From the NCBI GenBank assembly GCA_035582835.1, contig JAYKAV010001887.1, positions 2,888,769 through 2,952,768 on the forward strand: DNA of 64,000 nt, read 5' to 3'. This stretch comes from Phoebastria nigripes (Eukaryota; Chordata; Aves; Procellariiformes; Diomedeidae). The stretch's first letter is position 1. Each line of letters opens with the position of its first letter. Both the position numbers and the translations under genes were made by a program. Below the pieces are notes generated by a model. That model was not told where the DNA came from and did no database searches. It worked only from the letters and a program-made list of their open reading frames with translations. This document shows, piece after piece, positions 22,091-31,760 of the stretch.

Positions 22091-24490
22091 AAATGCCAGA
22101 AAGTTATGGTAAAACTTAAGATGCGACAGAAGTAGCTTTCTTTGCTCACGCTGTGAGTGTTTGAATAAGAAGAATGTCCCTGCACTGTAACAAGCTAAAA
22201 GAATGAGGAAGACAAAGGATTTCACGAAAAAGGTTTAGATAGAAGACAAGGCAAGTGAAACTGAAAGGAAGGGAAAAAAACCATTTACAATGGAACAATG
22301 CGTGTACTAATCGCTTTGATATATTATACAAACCCAAAGACCCAAAACATTGTGTAATTATTTATAAATGACTTCTCCACTCCTGTGTATAATACCGAAG
22401 AAAGAATAAAACTGCAGGCTACTCTCTAAACTATTTCTAAATAGACCTAGCTCAAAAGGAAGCAGAAGTGTTTGAAAAAAAATAATTAATGGTTGATTTT
22501 ATGGTTGTCTCATTAAAACATTTTAATTACAACAAACAAAATACATTTGTGCTTGCAGGGAACAATCGTTTACCTACTCACCCCCCCCTTCCAAAAAGAA
22601 GGAAAACGTTACATCACACATTTAAAACCTGAAAATAAAACATTCCCACTATTTCTGCAGAGCCCCTGGGAAGGGTTGAGCCCCGGCCGCGGCTCCCAGG
22701 CGCTTGTGCGGGATTTCAGAGCAGATTTGGCTCCTCCAGGCCAGGAACCCCCCGGGCACTCAGGGACCCTCCCTGCGATGCCCCCGTGCTCCCCTCCCGC
22801 CGGCTGCCCCCGGCACGCGGCCCGAGGCCTCACGCTGGCCACAGGCAGGTAGATGAAGCCAAATCCTTTATAGATGAAGCCCTTGAGCTGCTCCCGAGGC
22901 GTTTCCCCCACAGGAGAACCGGCTCCTGCTCCGCAAGGGGTTAACGCTGCCTCCGTGCAGGCTGAGATCCCTTTCAAATATTGGACGTCCAGGGCTGTCC
23001 ATTAGTCAGCAGCGCCGGCGTGAATCCCTGAACCCTCCGGTAGCCTCAGGCTGGGAGCTGTAAGCCGACTCTGGCTGGGCGATGGGTCCCAGGGGCACGG
23101 CACCGTATGTCCATCCCTAGGCTCGCAGCCCGGGCATGGTGCTGGCCCTCGCTGCGCCTCTGTCCCCAGCCCAGGCTGGACAAGCAGCCACTGCGCTCTG
23201 CACCGTGCCCATGCAAGCACGGGGAGACAAGCTGCCCCATTGAGCCATCTTCTGGTTTTCAATCTATTTTTAATATTCCTGCTGCATTGACCTGGGCATC
23301 CTCGGGGGTGAGCNAGCATGATCCTCCCTTTACTCCTGCAAGGCACCAGGTGAGCTTGCTGCTCCCAGGGTGATGGCTTTGCCACCAGCCACGTCGCCTC
23401 TCCAAATTCAGTTCAAAGCGTCTTCCGCAGACAGCTCTGCCTTCTCNCTCTGGCCATGCTTTCAGACAATGAGGGAGCAAAAAAGTAGTATTCTCCTGGT
23501 TGATACGTTGTTCTGACACTCATCCCAACATTAGTTTAAGCCCTCATGTACTAATGGAACGAAACACAGAGTTTGGCNAGTTGTTCTATTGATGTGCATC
23601 TTAAATCTTAAAAAAAATGAAGAACCTCTAACGTCTCTGAGACATCTTCCAACTGCGGGAGCCGTTTTACTGTGAACCACTCATTTCCACGCTTGGGGAG
23701 AAGGGTGATGCTAACACTGCTCTAATGATTGTAATTCTGGTCATTTTTGAAATGTGAGGCTGATTTCTAACGTGGAGATTTGTTTACCTTTACAAGGTAC
23801 AATGAACACTCACCAGGTATCTTCTCGTGGACCGGCTTTTTCCTTGCTGGAAACGGTGCATTCAGAGAGCAGTGCTGAACACCTGGGAGCCTTGCCGGCA
23901 CCTTTTCTCCAACAGCCTTTCCTCCACCTTTAGTCATTAATTCCTACTCTTTCTGGAGTCCAGCCGTGAGCGAGACCCAACACACGACGTTTCAACACGA
24001 GGATGGAGGAGCGAGCTTCGTGCTCGAGGCCCCAGTCCACCAAGTGATAAATGCGCCGCATGGAAATGTGCCCACAACAGCTTGCTCCGATTCCGGATGA
24101 GCAGTTTGCCATCCCGCGTAGCGAAGGATGGGCCGATCCAGCTGTGCTTTCACCGTTTCCATAGTCAAAAATGCCATTTGAATCTTTTTTCCTCTTTTTT
24201 TGTTTTTAAAGTGCTGTAAGGTGTCTCAAAGCAAATGGTAAAGTATTTATGGCAAGCTTCCTTAAAGCTCAAAATATGAAACTAATAACCTCCACGAGTC
24301 CATCTGAGCCTAGCTCCACTTACATCAAGGTGGAGAAGTTAGTATCAAAGGCTAAAAATCAGACTAAGGCCATCAGCGAGATGCTGGGAACACATTCTGT
24401 GTTCCTTGAAATCAAAGGTCCTGTTTCATTTTGGGATTTTTTTCTTTCCCGATCCCAGAAAACTTCACGAAACTTTAGCAGCTGAACTTC
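22091..24490. other. Upstream flank of NEUROG1, mixed composition
   Basis: AT-rich to about 22550, then a CpG-rich patch at about 22660-22900 with a short direct repeat (tagatgaagcc at 22850 and 22872). Ordinary sequence follows to 24490. At 23930-24180 there is a repeat-free stretch of even composition that could be a conserved element. No coding exon recognised. Confidence 0.55.
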
Positions 24491-24499
24491 CATAGGAGC

Positions 24500-25085
24500 A
24501 GGGCCATAAGGTGTAAGAGCTATTATCTGTGTTGGCTGAATAATTTATCTGCAAAATTAGTAGACTGCCTGCGATAGAACTGGTTGAATTATTCATCGGG
24601 AATAAATTATCCAAGATATTTAGCACTTCTTTCTGTTTGCGAAGGCTTCCTGAAACAATTCTGGTTCTGTGAATGCATTCGTTATTCATAAGTACGCAGT
24701 GAATAGATTATGCAAACAAATTTCAGCCTATGGGTTGTTTGTGAAACGTTCACTTCAGCTCTGGCTATTCATGGCTGTGACTGATCACAGAGACACATGG
24801 TGCTCTCTCCCCTCCTTGATTGGAGCACAAACTTTTAAAACAAGAGAATAACAAATGACAAACTGCAAATGATGGATAAGGACTAATGAATAATGCGCTT
24901 TCACTGCAAACTTTCAGACAAGTGATCGGTTGTGCCAAAGTCTGTGAAACTCTAGGGAATCATAAACATTTTAATGAATAAACTATTGACTGCTCAAAGA
25001 CACCTAAACAAAAGACAATAAAAGTGTTGCAGACAACACCGGAGTTTATATCACTATATACAAAGTGCACATTAACAAAAGCTTA
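24500..25085. promoter_or_regulatory. Candidate enhancer about 1.6-2.2 kb upstream of NEUROG1
   Basis: AT-rich and free of repeats, with many short homeodomain/POU-type motifs: gttgaattattcat, gttattcataagt, an octamer-like tatgcaaa at 24709-24716, aatgaataatgc and ttttaatgaataaac. This clustering is typical of neural developmental enhancers. The assignment is inferred from composition and position only. Confidence 0.42.
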
Positions 25086-25189
25086 ACATTTTTTGCCATA
25101 TGCTTCCATAACCTTTAAATTTTGGTCCCTTCTGACTTTCTCCCAGTTCATGCTGGAAACTCCACCGCCGATCTCTGTCTGCCGACCGA

Positions 25190-25250
25190 GGCCTCTAACA
25201 GTGCCATCACTTACGGACAGGAGTAACTCAGTGAAGTGGAACTACTTAGC
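25190..25250. repeat. Ancient amniote repeat fragment
   Basis: 'gagtaactcagtgaagtgga' followed by 'actacttag' parallels the repeat core GAGTAACTCCATTGAAGTCAATGGRACTACTTA seen in diverged sauropsid repeats. Short and decayed. Confidence 0.4.
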
Positions 25251-25259
25251 GCAGAAAGT

Positions 25260-26390
25260 CATTTATGTATGCATGGGCCCTAAAAACATCAGCCTGATTG
25301 CAGGTCCGGTGATGGAGAGAGCCCAGTCCCTCAGTCCCGTCGCCTGGCCTTACGTGGTTATATTGCACATCGAAGGTCTGTAGCCATACAAAGATGTTAA
25401 AAAGCAGAAAGCGAGCTGATCCTGCAAGCTCGGCCACTGGAAAACTATTTCTAGTTTGAGACTCGTTAATATTCATCACCCAGGGCTTTTTGGATTGCTC
25501 ACTTCTGTGCGTGATCTTTTTGGCACAAAGAAGGTTGTTTGTGGCAGTTTGCTGGTGTCATGGATCATCTCAAAGCGAGGAGGGTGATGAGCGGAAGGAA
25601 CAGCAAACTGCTCTCTCAGGTTCAAGTAAAGAATGGTTGCTATGAACTTAAAAGGCAGAGATAAAGACAATAACTTACACTGTCAATTTTCCTTGTTTAT
25701 CAAAGGCATAGGAGAAAATCACAGGAGGGGGAATGAATCGACATTTAATTGAAAGGGAAAGCATGTAAATAAATGCAAGTTTAGGCATAGGAGTCTAAAA
25801 ATTACTATTGATGGACAGTGAAACTGAAAACCTTCCAGAGAGGCAAGTACCTGAGCGCTGACAACGGGGCTCCCTTACAGCACCAAGAGGCAGGATGCAA
25901 AAAGCCAGATGTCAGAATTAGGGAACTTTTTAGCCGCTTATAAGACTGTGGCTTCCCAAAGTATTAAATAGTGGTACCTGGGCACTTAATGGGGATCTGC
26001 AGTAGCAGCAAGAACTTTACAATAAAACCAGCACAGTTCTTGGGTTTTATCCAGAGACAAAGAAGAATTGTATATATACATTCACAACCATTGAAGTTTA
26101 TAAGATAAACGTAATTTGGAATTTTTAACTTTCTGAGCACCTGCAAAACCCTTTTCAAAGCGAAGTGCACAAAAGCCAAAGCGCGTGTAGACATTCACCT
26201 CGGAAAAGACCGGCTTTCAGTTAAAGTTTTATCATTTCAGAGTATTTTCACCTTGACGGGGACGTATAGAAAAACCGCAAGGTGCAAAGAAAACCTAAAG
26301 AACTCCTCCAGCCGGCTCTGGCTGGGGAAAAAAACCACGGCTCATCCTCTGGAAGTCCAGACTAACCGCTTTCACAGCGATTTAAACTCA
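25260..26390. other. Proximal upstream region of NEUROG1
   Basis: No gene seen. Largely AT-rich with scattered E-box and homeodomain motifs, passing into the CpG island near 26390. It probably holds proximal regulatory sequence for NEUROG1. Confidence 0.5.
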
Positions 26391-26667
26391 CGCCGGAGAC
26401 CCTGCGGCCGGAGCGGGCCGGTGACCCCTCCACCCCGCGCTGAGCACCGACCCTCCCTCCCCCGCCGCTCCCCGCACACGGCGGGGGGGGACAAAAGCGC
26501 GCGGCCCCCCCGGGAGCCCCCTCCCTCCCCCTCCCCCGGGGGCGCGGCAGATGCGCGGCTGCCCGCGGTAATTGCGGGCACGCTCCGGAGGGCGCGGCGC
26601 ACGGGGCCGACCTGCCGCCTCGGCGCGGCCCCGCGGGGCGGCCACGGGGCCATTGTCCGCCCGCCGC

Positions 26668-26674
26668 TATAAGA
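26668..26674 (+). promoter_or_regulatory. NEUROG1: NEUROG1 TATA box
   Basis: TATAAGA in a GC-rich setting (ccgctataagaacggg), with a SOX-like ccattgt about 20 bp upstream. The predicted transcription start is about 26695-26702. It is the only good TATA box near the gene and has the right orientation. Confidence 0.72.
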
Positions 26675-26777
26675 ACGGGCTGCGGCGCCGTCGTGTGCCA
26701 AAGCCGCCGCTCACACGAGCGGATCGCAGCCCGCAGCACTTCAAAGACAAGAGCGGTCGCGTGTCCCCCCCCGCCCC

Positions 26778-27218
26778 NNNNNNNNNNNNNNNNNNNNNNN
26801 NNNNNNNNNNNNNNNNNNNNNNNNNNNNNNNNNNNNNNNNNNNNNNNNNNNNNNNNNNNNNNNNNNNNNNNNNNNNNNNNNNNNNNNNNNNNNNNNNNNN
26901 NNNNNNNNNNNNNNNNNNNNNNNNNNNNNNNNNNNNNNNNNNNNNNNNNNNNNNNNNNNNNNNNNNNNNNNNNNNNNNNNNNNNNNNNNNNNNNNNNNNN
27001 NNNNNNNNNNNNNNNNNNNNNNNNNNNNNNNNNNNNNNNNNNNNNNNNNNNNNNNNNNNNNNNNNNNNNNNNNNNNNNNNNNNNNNNNNNNNNNNNNNNN
27101 NNNNNNNNNNNNNNNNNNNNNNNNNNNNNNNNNNNNNNNNNNNNNNNNNNNNNNNNNNNNNNNNNNNNNNNNNNNNNNNNNNNNNNNNNNNNNNNNNNNN
27201 NNNNNNNNNNNNNNNNNN
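26778..27218. other. Assembly gap of 441 undetermined bases over the NEUROG1 5' coding region
   Basis: A continuous run of N flanked by extreme GC (…ccccccccgcccc on the left). It hides the end of the 5' UTR, the start codon and about 88 expected N-terminal residues (about 264 nt), judged from the mammalian protein. The gap size is compatible with this. Confidence 0.99.
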
Positions 27219-27729
27219 CACGCTGAAGCGCAGCCGGCGGGTGAAGGCCAACGATCGGGAGCGGAACCGCATGCACCACCTCAACGCCGCCCTGGACGAG
27301 CTCCGCAGCGTCCTGCCCACCTTCCCCGACGACACCAAGCTCACCAAGATCGAGACCCTGCGCTTCGCCTACAACTACATCTGGGCCCTCTCCGAGACCC
27401 TCCGCCTGGCCGAGCAGTGCCTCCCGCCGCCCCCCGCCTTCCGCGGGGCCGCCGCGCCCCCCAGCCCCGGCAGCGACGCCGGTTCCTGGCTGTCCAGCGC
27501 CTCCCCGTCCGCCCCCTCGCTCTGCGCCTCCGCCTCCGGCCCCAGCAGCCCCGCCACCTCCGAGGACTGCGCTTACGCGCCCGCCGACAGCCTGCGCGGC
27601 TTCCGCGGGCTGCCCGCCGCCGCGGCCCCCGCTTCCCCCATGGCCCCGCGCTCCCGGCCCCGCCGCTGCCCCTCTAAACCCTCTCCCCGCCTGCCCGCCG
27701 CCGCGGCCCCGGGCGCGCCCTGCCGCTAG
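27219..27729 (+). CDS. NEUROG1: NEUROG1 proneural bHLH transcription factor, 5' part lost in gap
   Basis: The frame continues out of the gap and stops at TAG 27727-27729, leaving 169 visible residues. NEUROG1 is a nuclear activator that pairs with E proteins on CANNTG sites and commits progenitors to neurons, including cranial sensory neurons. The basic region is [16 protein letters not shown], with the Glu and Arg that contact the E-box. Helix 1 is [15 protein letters not shown], the loop DDTKL, and helix 2 [18 protein letters not shown], almost the same as mammalian NEUROG1. 'SSPATSED' further on matches NEUROG1 (SSPAASED) rather than NEUROG2 or NEUROG3. The last 55 or so residues are Ala/Pro/Arg-rich and lack the CFIPYH end of mammals. 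Codons end almost always in G or C. The gene is single-exon in other vertebrates. The start lies in the gap. Confidence 0.95.
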
Positions 27730-27781
27730 GGCGCAGCGCTCCGCGCCGCTCCGCGGAGCGCGCCCGGCTCTCCCCGCCCGA

Positions 27782-27806
27782 GGGCCGGGGGCGGGGGGTG
27801 GGGGGG
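27782..27806 (+). other. G-quadruplex motif 53 nt after the NEUROG1 stop codon
   Basis: Four runs of 3, 5, 6 and 7 G separated by loops of 2, 1 and 1 nt. This fits the strict quadruplex pattern with very short loops, which are the most stable kind. It would lie in the mRNA 3' UTR on the sense strand. A C-rich run at 27838-27873 could pair with it instead. Confidence 0.8.
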
Positions 27807-28398
27807 TGTCTCTCCTCCCGTTGCACTTTTCAGCACACACCCCCCCCCGCAAGCCCCTTCCCCCCGACCCCCGCCTCGCCTCCCGTACGACTCCGAAAAC
27901 CGGGAAGAAAAGCGACAGATTTGCTGCCGCAGACGAGGTGAAAAGTCAATTTTACAATTTGTAGCTCTCCAGCGAAGAAAAACGAGCATGAAAATTTGGT
28001 TTGAACGCCCTGACAATGCCATGAAAAGGCTTAGGGGGCCGATGCGGCCCGGGGCGCAGCACGGGGCTCAGCGCGTCCCTCCCGCCCTGCGCCCGGGGCG
28101 GCTCAGCCCCTCCCGGGGGGGCCCCAGCACCGGCCCCGATGGGACCCTGCGCCCGACGGACAAGCGGAGAGGCTCATGCATTATAGATGCTGACCCCCAG
28201 CGCGGCGGTCTTGCTTTAGAGCAGGAGCAGACACGGGGTATTCAGCGACTGGGCCAGATAGCGGTTTAATTTATTCAAGATGTTCATTCATGTGAAAATT
28301 GTATTTTTGTACATAAAGAGCTTTATTCTATTATTATGCCTCTTATCAAAGTGGGTTCTTTTTTTTTTTTTTTTTAAGAAATTGTACTTTACCCTGTA

Positions 28399-28404
28399 AA
28401 TAAA
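28399..28404 (+). terminator. NEUROG1: NEUROG1 poly(A) signal AATAAA
   Basis: AATAAA in ctgtaaataaaattt, followed by gtgcctctggagttttgttt, a GT-rich downstream element at the expected distance. Cleavage is expected at about 28420-28430. Confidence 0.82.
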
Positions 28405-29451
28405 ATTTTTAACGTTTTTACTGAATTTCAGCAGTGCCTCTGGAGTTTTGTTTCTTAAGCGCAGGGTTTTTCGTTCCTCAGAAGGAGCCTGGGGTGGAAG
28501 GGAATGTTTGCCCCAAGGCGATGCTCAGCACGGGCCAAGCCAGTGTTTCTCACGTCACACTGGCCACAGACACGTGCGGCTACCTGCAAACATCAGCTGG
28601 CCCCCAAGTCTCACAGAGAAGGGATTAGAGACCAGTTCAGGATACGCAGGCAGAGAGCAGGAGTGGAGCGGTGCCTCCAGCAGTGCTGGTGTTCAGGGCA
28701 GTCCTTGCCATGGTTCACAAGGGGAGCTCGAAGGTGTTCGGGGATTTGGGGCAAGGAGAGGATGCTGCACCCCTGAACCAGGTACAGAGCTCACAGCTTT
28801 GCCTAAACCCAGAGCGTTGGGAGAACTTGTTTGGCCTGAGCTGTCCCTTTCCCCCAAGTCATGCAATGGGATGGAGGCCCTCCCTGCTCACTCCCANGCA
28901 GGGAGAGGGGAAAGGGCGGCTGGAGGCACGCTGCATGGGCTTGGCACCAGCCCTGGCACAGCTATGGCTCTCAGCTAGAGATTGGGGGTGTGAAGAGGGG
29001 CCCTCGCCTCCACAAAATATGCTCCGCTGTTGGGAAACCCCAACCTCTCCTTTCTCCTGCATTTGTGTGCGATGGGGGAGCCCTCTGACCCCCCAAATCC
29101 TACCATACTGAAGGGCTTCTACTCTTCATGTCTCCATCCTCCCCCTCTTCAGCATTGCTCAACACTCCCGTATCGCACTAGGCACCCAGGCACCCTTAAA
29201 AGCAACAGTTTTATCCTCATCACCCTGTTTTATGGGGAGAATGAGGCAGCTCAGCCATGTCTCTCCAGCCATCTCCAAAACACTGGTGAATCAGAGCTGT
29301 ATGGGCAGTTAACAGGGTGTTTGTGGGGAAAGGAGGTGGATGCTTGGATATATGGTGTTGTACAATCCCAAGCATGCCAAAAAGTCAGGTCCTACACATC
29401 TCAGATGGGACAGCCCCGGGTTAGTGGGATGAATTGACTTTCATTTTACTA

Positions 29452-29500
29452 TGCCTCAGTTTACCATCTGTAAAATTGGGGTACCGCCATCCCCTCACAT
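29452..29500 (+). repeat. MIR-like SINE, 3' part
   Basis: 'tgcctcagtttaccatctg' followed by 'taaaattggggtaccgcca' is the classic MIR 3' sequence (CTCAGTTTCCTCATCTGTAAAATGGGGATAATA). The upstream part is too diverged to place. A possible second, antisense piece lies at 29215-29310 (ttttatggggagaatgaggcag). Confidence 0.7.
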
Positions 29501-30794
29501 CATCAGTGAATTCAATGATTTCATTAAGCAGAGCTTTCAGAGCACTTGGATGCTCAGGACTGCTTTAAAAGTCCAACAAGAAATTCAGTCTTCAGGACAT
29601 GATCATATACTGTGCAGGGAAAAAGGCAGAAGGCAATCACTGAAAGCACTGCACAAAACACTAAGAAGCTGTTCATCACACAGGCAAAATCTGTGCCTGA
29701 AAATCAACACTCCTATGTAATGAAGAAGGTGGATATATTATCAAAAGTATAACATGGGATCATAGAATTGCCACAAAAATGAGGAAGGGAGCTGCATTAA
29801 GTTTGCACAGACACCTCAGTGTCAGCATTTCCTCCTTTTTGAGTGCCTGAGTCTGCAATCTTTATATTTTTTTAACATAGTTTTCATATGCTTGTCTATA
29901 CACACACACACATCCAGCTCTGTTTCTCAGTAAGTATAAATGCTGAAAAGGAAATATTATTGCTTGGAAATCCTAATAGCAGCGTAATACTTATATTAAT
30001 TAAAGGCACAAGCAACCAGTATAGGCCAGTTCCTTAATGATGTCCTGTTAAATAAAAGAGATTTGTGAAATCTAATTCTGGCAGTAACAGGTCTTGATCT
30101 GTGACGCAGTGAAGCTTTGCTTGCACCTGCCCTTGAAAGCCAGGAGGTTTTGTATGGAGTAGCCTCCAGGGGCTGAAATTTAGTACAGTCCATGGAGACG
30201 GAAGGTCATCTAAAGTCACTGGGTCCCAAGACACTGGACTTCAATCTCAAAGAAAAAAAAAAACCTCCACAAAACTTCAAAATATCCTCTATTCTTTTGT
30301 GTTTTCTTAGCTGCGAGCAGAGATCTGTGGACATTATGCAGTATATAAAGACCATACATCTACCATGACTCAGTGTATGATGTTAATGTTCCTAATGGGC
30401 AATGAAAGCTGCAAACTGCGTGAGGATACAATTAGATTCATACATTAACATGAGTCAGAGAACAGTTTTTCCCCCGAGCGGTGATAGGTTCAGACATAGT
30501 TGAACAAATCTGCCGCTGGGACAGATGGAATGCCTATATTCAGAGGCTGCAGGACCAACCTGCACCCCCATTTACCACAACAGGGTTTGTATTTGTTTTT
30601 ATGAAAAGTATAGTTTGGTGAATAGACAGGGAGCTGGAACAGGCTTCCCCAATTGCAAACAGGTGGATTTTTAATTGCACTAAAATCATCTCCTTGCACA
30701 AGTAGGACAGGAGAAAAAATAGGTGAATTAAATGCTAGGGCTGATGAAATCCTTGGCAAATTCTTTGGAAACACCAGATAGTTACATGGTAAAA

Positions 30795-30870
30795 AATTTC
30801 CATAAACAGGCACCAATCTCAGTCCCACCGAAACCAGTGGCAAGACCCTTACTGACTTCAGAAATAACTG
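30795..30870. repeat. Ancient amniote repeat fragment
   Basis: 'cagtcccaccgaaaccagtg' then 'gcaagacccttactgacttcag' (shortened here) parallels the palindromic core CCCACTGAAGTCAATGGCAAAACTCCCATTGACTTCAG. Diverged but in the right order. Confidence 0.55.
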
Positions 30871-31679
30871 AAAAATTGAATTGGAATCTTGGCACCACAT
30901 TACATATATGTATATGAATTTTTTCATATGTCTGCTGATAGGCATTGGTAATCCTTTATCCTTGCCAGATCCAAACAACCACCTCCGGGGCATGCAAGCG
31001 TTAGGGACCCTCTGCCAGGAGGTTCTGCAAGTCTTTAGGTCTCACTTAATTCCCTTTCAGTTAGGATAGAAAGTGTGAGATGGCCCCACAGATANGGCAT
31101 CCTTGCTAGCTGGGAAACATGCTTCCAGCACAGACTTTCTCAAAACACAACTGAGATTATCCCACTTTCTGCTGAGATTTACTGTGGGGAAACAGTCCGC
31201 TACCAACTACAAGATGCTCGTGTGCTCTGGGGACAGGGCCCACAGCAACCTGACAGCACTGGAGCTACTCTGTCCCAGCCTTTTCCAACTGTTTTGAAGC
31301 TCTAGAGAGTCTCTGTGAATCACCTATGCTCAAAAAGTGAGCAAATAGCTGCGAATCCAAAATTCTGTACAGGTTTTAGATAACAAGTATTTTCTGTGAT
31401 TTCGATGCCATGTGGTGCCCTGCTTACTGTTGTCCCTGCTGGGGTGAGGCTCAAACAATGCTTGGGGTTTAGTTATTAACAAGAGCATCCTCAGAAGGAT
31501 TTTCATTATGGGGTGTCAATCTGTTGTAGATTTTGATTTTACTCTGTACATGATGTGTAAAATACAGTCTGTGCTACTACCTGTGAGCACATGAAACTTA
31601 ATACTATAATTATAGATCTCTGGGGCTCAAATGCTCCATTAAGACTGATTTGTGTAGTAGGTAGAGATTATCAGAACAG

Positions 31680-31760
31680 AAGCAGGTGAGAACTAATTTT
31701 CAGGAGCTTTTTTATTGGTGGCATATGCAATTAAAAGAAATCATCTGGAGGAGCAGAGCT
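31680..31760. promoter_or_regulatory. Candidate enhancer core downstream of NEUROG1
   Basis: Within 35 bp there are an inverted CCAAT (attgg 31714-31718), an E-box of neurogenin/NeuroD type (CATATG 31722-31727) overlapping an octamer-like tatgcaat (31724-31731), then CATCTG (31742-31747). This tight grouping suggests a neural bHLH/POU element 3.3 kb past the gene's end. Inferred from motifs only. Confidence 0.38.

Larger units (their letters stand above)
26395..28175. promoter_or_regulatory. NEUROG1: NEUROG1 CpG island
   Basis: Very GC- and CpG-rich DNA covering the promoter, the sequence gap, the coding region and the start of the 3' UTR. Both strands contain long C and G runs (for example 26483-26545 and 27782-27873). 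CpG islands over the whole gene are usual for single-exon developmental transcription factors and mark Polycomb targets. Confidence 0.85.
27730..28425 (+). other. NEUROG1: NEUROG1 3' UTR
   Basis: Starts with G- and C-run-rich DNA and becomes AT-rich after about 28260 (tttgtacataaagagc), with a T run at 28360-28375. It ends after the AATAAA at 28399. The length of about 0.7 kb suits the family. Confidence 0.75.
28430..31675. other. Intergenic DNA downstream of NEUROG1
   Basis: No gene seen. It holds old SINE pieces at about 29215-29310 (weak) and 29452-29500, and an ancient repeat at 30795-30870. A 'catagaattgcc' at 29761 recalls CR1 ends but is not followed by CR1 sequence. A short CA run lies at 29900. 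Confidence 0.6.

Noticed and set aside
26362..27852. 496-codon minus-strand open frame across the NEUROG1 locus
   Set aside because: It runs through the N gap and is the shadow of GC-rich NEUROG1 coding DNA. Composition is Gly/Ala/Arg low complexity with no domain.
29757..29790. CR1 3' end suggested by gatcatagaattg
   Set aside because: The following sequence does not continue as CR1, and the eight-base match is too short.
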